Origin: an uncultured Pelagibacteraceae bacterium
GTDB lineage: Bacteria; Pseudomonadota; Alphaproteobacteria; Pelagibacterales; Pelagibacteraceae
NCBI GenBank assembly: GCA_902588585.1
Contig: CACIPQ010000004.1
Span: forward strand, 31,987-95,986
Reading direction: 5' to 3'
DNA length: 64,000 nucleotides
Below are positions 62,756 through 64,000 of the stretch, piece after piece (position 1 is the first letter of the stretch; every line of letters starts with the position of its first letter). Made by a program: the position numbers and the translations under genes. A model generated the notes under the pieces. The model searched no databases, was not told the DNA's origin, and was given only the letters and a program-made list of their open reading frames with translations.

Positions 62756-63813
62756 TTATACATTCTCCAAAGTTCACCGTTATCAGACAACATATATAGT
62801 TCACCTGTTCCTTCTTGTATTTTGATATCTCTAATCCTTCCAATATTTCCTTGAAAAATAATTTCTTCACTAATAAATTTATTTTCTTCAAATGTAATTT
62901 TTCTTAAAGATTGATCTTTAAGCGATGTAATTAGAGCGTCTCCATTCCACAAATTAAATTCATCTCCTTTGTATATTACCATTGCACTTACTGCTATTGA
63001 GGGTACCCAATATTTAATCGCTTTAGTAAATCCAGGTTTCCATTTAGGGCCAATTTTTAAACCTGAATAATTTGTTCCTCCCCATCCTAAAATTTTCCAT
63101 CCATAATTTTCACCATAATTTGCAGTACCAAACCAATCTCCACCTCTTGCACCATGGTTACTTAGATAAATTTTATTATCATAAGGAGACAAAGCAATAC
63201 CCTGAGGATTTCTAACTCCTATTTGAAAAATTTCAGGTAACCAATCTTTTTTATTTTTAAATTTAGGATTATCTTTTGGAATAGAGCCATCAAGGTTTAT
63301 CCTAATTATACTGCCAGGATGTTTTGTTGGATCTTGAGCTATCATGCCTTTCCCTCTTTCACCTGCTGTAATAAAAAGATGATCATCTTTTATAACAAGT
63401 CTTGAACCAAAATGGTAACCCGAGTCTATTGGAGGTTCAGCTCTAAAGATATTTTTAAATACAATATTCGTTTGATTAAATTTACCTTTTGCGACTGAAG
63501 TACTTGCTTTCCAATCTCCTCTATTTTCAGAATATGAAATATAAATTTGTCCCTTATCATATAAAACATCAAGCAACCCTCCCTGGCCAACTTCTAAGAC
63601 TGAAAGATTGTGTTTTATTTCTAAAATTTTTTTAGTTTTTAAATTTAATGTATATAATTTGCCTGATTTCTCGGTGAATATAATATTTTCTTGATCAATA
63701 AAAGATAAACTCCAAGGTTTATCCATGTCATCAACTATTTTTTCTAATTTGATTTCTAAAGCATATAAATTTGAGAAAGCAAAAAAAAATAAAAAAATAA
63801 ATAGCTTTTTCAT
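62752..63813 (-). CDS. PQQ-dependent aldose sugar dehydrogenase-like (YliI family)
   Basis: Soluble six-bladed beta-propeller protein of 353 residues with a signal peptide (MKKLFIFLFFFAFSNLYA). Family motifs: MDKPWSLSFIDQENIIFTEKSGKLY, GQGGLLDVLYD, YHFGSRLVIKDDHLFITAGERG, PGSIIRINLDGSIPKDNP, GVRNPQGIALSP and NHGARGGDWFG. Relatives oxidise aldoses in the periplasm with pyrroloquinoline quinone. No PQQ synthesis genes are in the window, so cofactor supply is open. Start overlaps the lpxI stop (ATGA). Confidence 0.88.
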   Translation of the reverse strand: MKKLFIFLFFFAFSNLYALEIKLEKIVDDMDKPWSLSFIDQENIIFTEKSGKLYTLNLKTKKILEIKHNLSVLEVGQGGLLDVLYDKGQIYISYSENRGDWKASTSVAKGKFNQTNIVFKNIFRAEPPIDSGYHFGSRLVIKDDHLFITAGERGKGMIAQDPTKHPGSIIRINLDGSIPKDNPKFKNKKDWLPEIFQIGVRNPQGIALSPYDNKIYLSNHGARGGDWFGTANYGENYGWKILGWGGTNYSGLKIGPKWKPGFTKAIKYWVPSIAVSAMVIYKGDEFNLWNGDALITSLKDQSLRKITFEENKFISEEIIFQGNIGRIRDIKIQEGTGELYMLSDNGELWRMYK

Positions 63814-64000
63814 CTAACGGTAATAAACATTTTATTTTTATTTGCAAAAGTGATGCTTTTTTTTCTTTCAAGAAAAACATTTTGTTTACCTTTCAATACA
63901 ATTCCTTTAAGGCCTGCCAATTTACATTGTGTTAAAGTTTTAAGACCAACGGTAGGTAAATCAATTCTAAAGTCTTGTTTTTTTTTAGGAAACTTAACTA
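63810..64000 (-). CDS. lpxI: UDP-2,3-diacylglucosamine pyrophosphatase LpxI, C-terminal part
   Basis: An open minus-strand frame runs from the window edge to the TGA at 63810-63812, about 62 residues. It reads KKKQDFRIDLPTVGLKTL, then CKLAGLKGIVLKG and a hydrophobic end (FANKNKMFITV). The RxDLPTVG and AGLxGIV motifs match the C-terminal domain of LpxI, which makes lipid X upstream of LpxB. The 5' part lies beyond the window. The stop overlaps the next gene's ATG. Confidence 0.85.
   Translation of the reverse strand, partial: VKFPKKKQDFRIDLPTVGLKTLTQCKLAGLKGIVLKGKQNVFLERKKSITFANKNKMFITVR

Noticed and set aside
1..64000. Mobile elements, prophage, CRISPR arrays or rRNA
   Set aside because: No transposase, integrase, cas gene, regularly spaced repeat array or rRNA sequence was seen; the three tRNAs show no flanking integrase or duplicated 3' end.

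Overview
This window looks like a chromosome segment of a streamlined marine alphaproteobacterium of the SAR11 clade (Candidatus Pelagibacter or a close relative). The reasons are very AT-rich DNA, Lys/Asn/Ile-rich proteins, genes that abut or overlap by 1-8 bases almost throughout, no intergenic stretch over 300 bases, no mobile elements, phage genes or CRISPR arrays, and a large share of ABC transporters for amino acids, iron, betaines and glycerol. The taxonomic call is an inference from gene content and style; no rRNA is present.

Layout. 1-7.4 kb: erpA-xthA, then convergent valS-ilvD-manC, tRNA-Cys, an IscU/NifU-like gene and tRNA-Asn. 7.4-13.2 kb: an XRE regulator, a frameshifted DUF6134-like gene, the general amino-acid transporter aapJQMP and tRNA-Arg. 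13.2-17 kb: the iron(III) transporter fbpABC behind a perfect 19-bp Fur-like palindrome. 17-22.9 kb: a minus-strand cluster proX-proW-tmpA-like-tmpB-like-MFS-egtD, whose paired oxygenases match the route that degrades 2-(trimethylamino)ethylphosphonate to glycine betaine and phosphate. 23-25.9 kb: selO, a BASS-family transporter and an unknown HTH-like protein. 26-35.5 kb: glycerol uptake and use (glpVSTPQ, DUF2160 protein, gap, glpK, gpsA). 35.5-41.4 kb: trkH-trkA-ntrX-ntrY, tightly joined to gpsA-glpK.

41.5-64 kb is the old alphaproteobacterial housekeeping backbone: ispDF-pgpA-pncC, coq10-lipA-ftsB-eno-kdsA-pyrG-secG-tpiA, ppiD-trpEGDC, lexA, gltX, then lpxB and the 3' end of lpxI. Compared with the order I remember from other Alphaproteobacteria, several blocks are missing at their usual places (dusB-ntrBC, the pyruvate dehydrogenase genes, moaC/moeA, comEC, gltA). 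Inserted blocks are umuDC plus a TPP-riboswitch-controlled ThiY/THI5-like gene, and a PQQ-type dehydrogenase plus an exported MsrA between lpxI and lpxB.

Regulation visible in the sequence: two GAAC-N7-GAAC SOS boxes (lexA, umuDC), one TPP riboswitch whose last conserved segment doubles as the ribosome binding site, one Fur-like box, hairpins placed right after the binding-protein genes of three ABC operons, and a 3 x 15-bp tandem repeat in the glpV promoter region. The most interesting items are the TmpAB-like betaine-phosphonate cluster, the compact TPP riboswitch driving a leaderless THI5/ThiY-like protein, the A7-tract frameshift, the two competing hairpins before fbpB, and complementary lesions in GlpS and GlpT that predict one degenerate ATP site.
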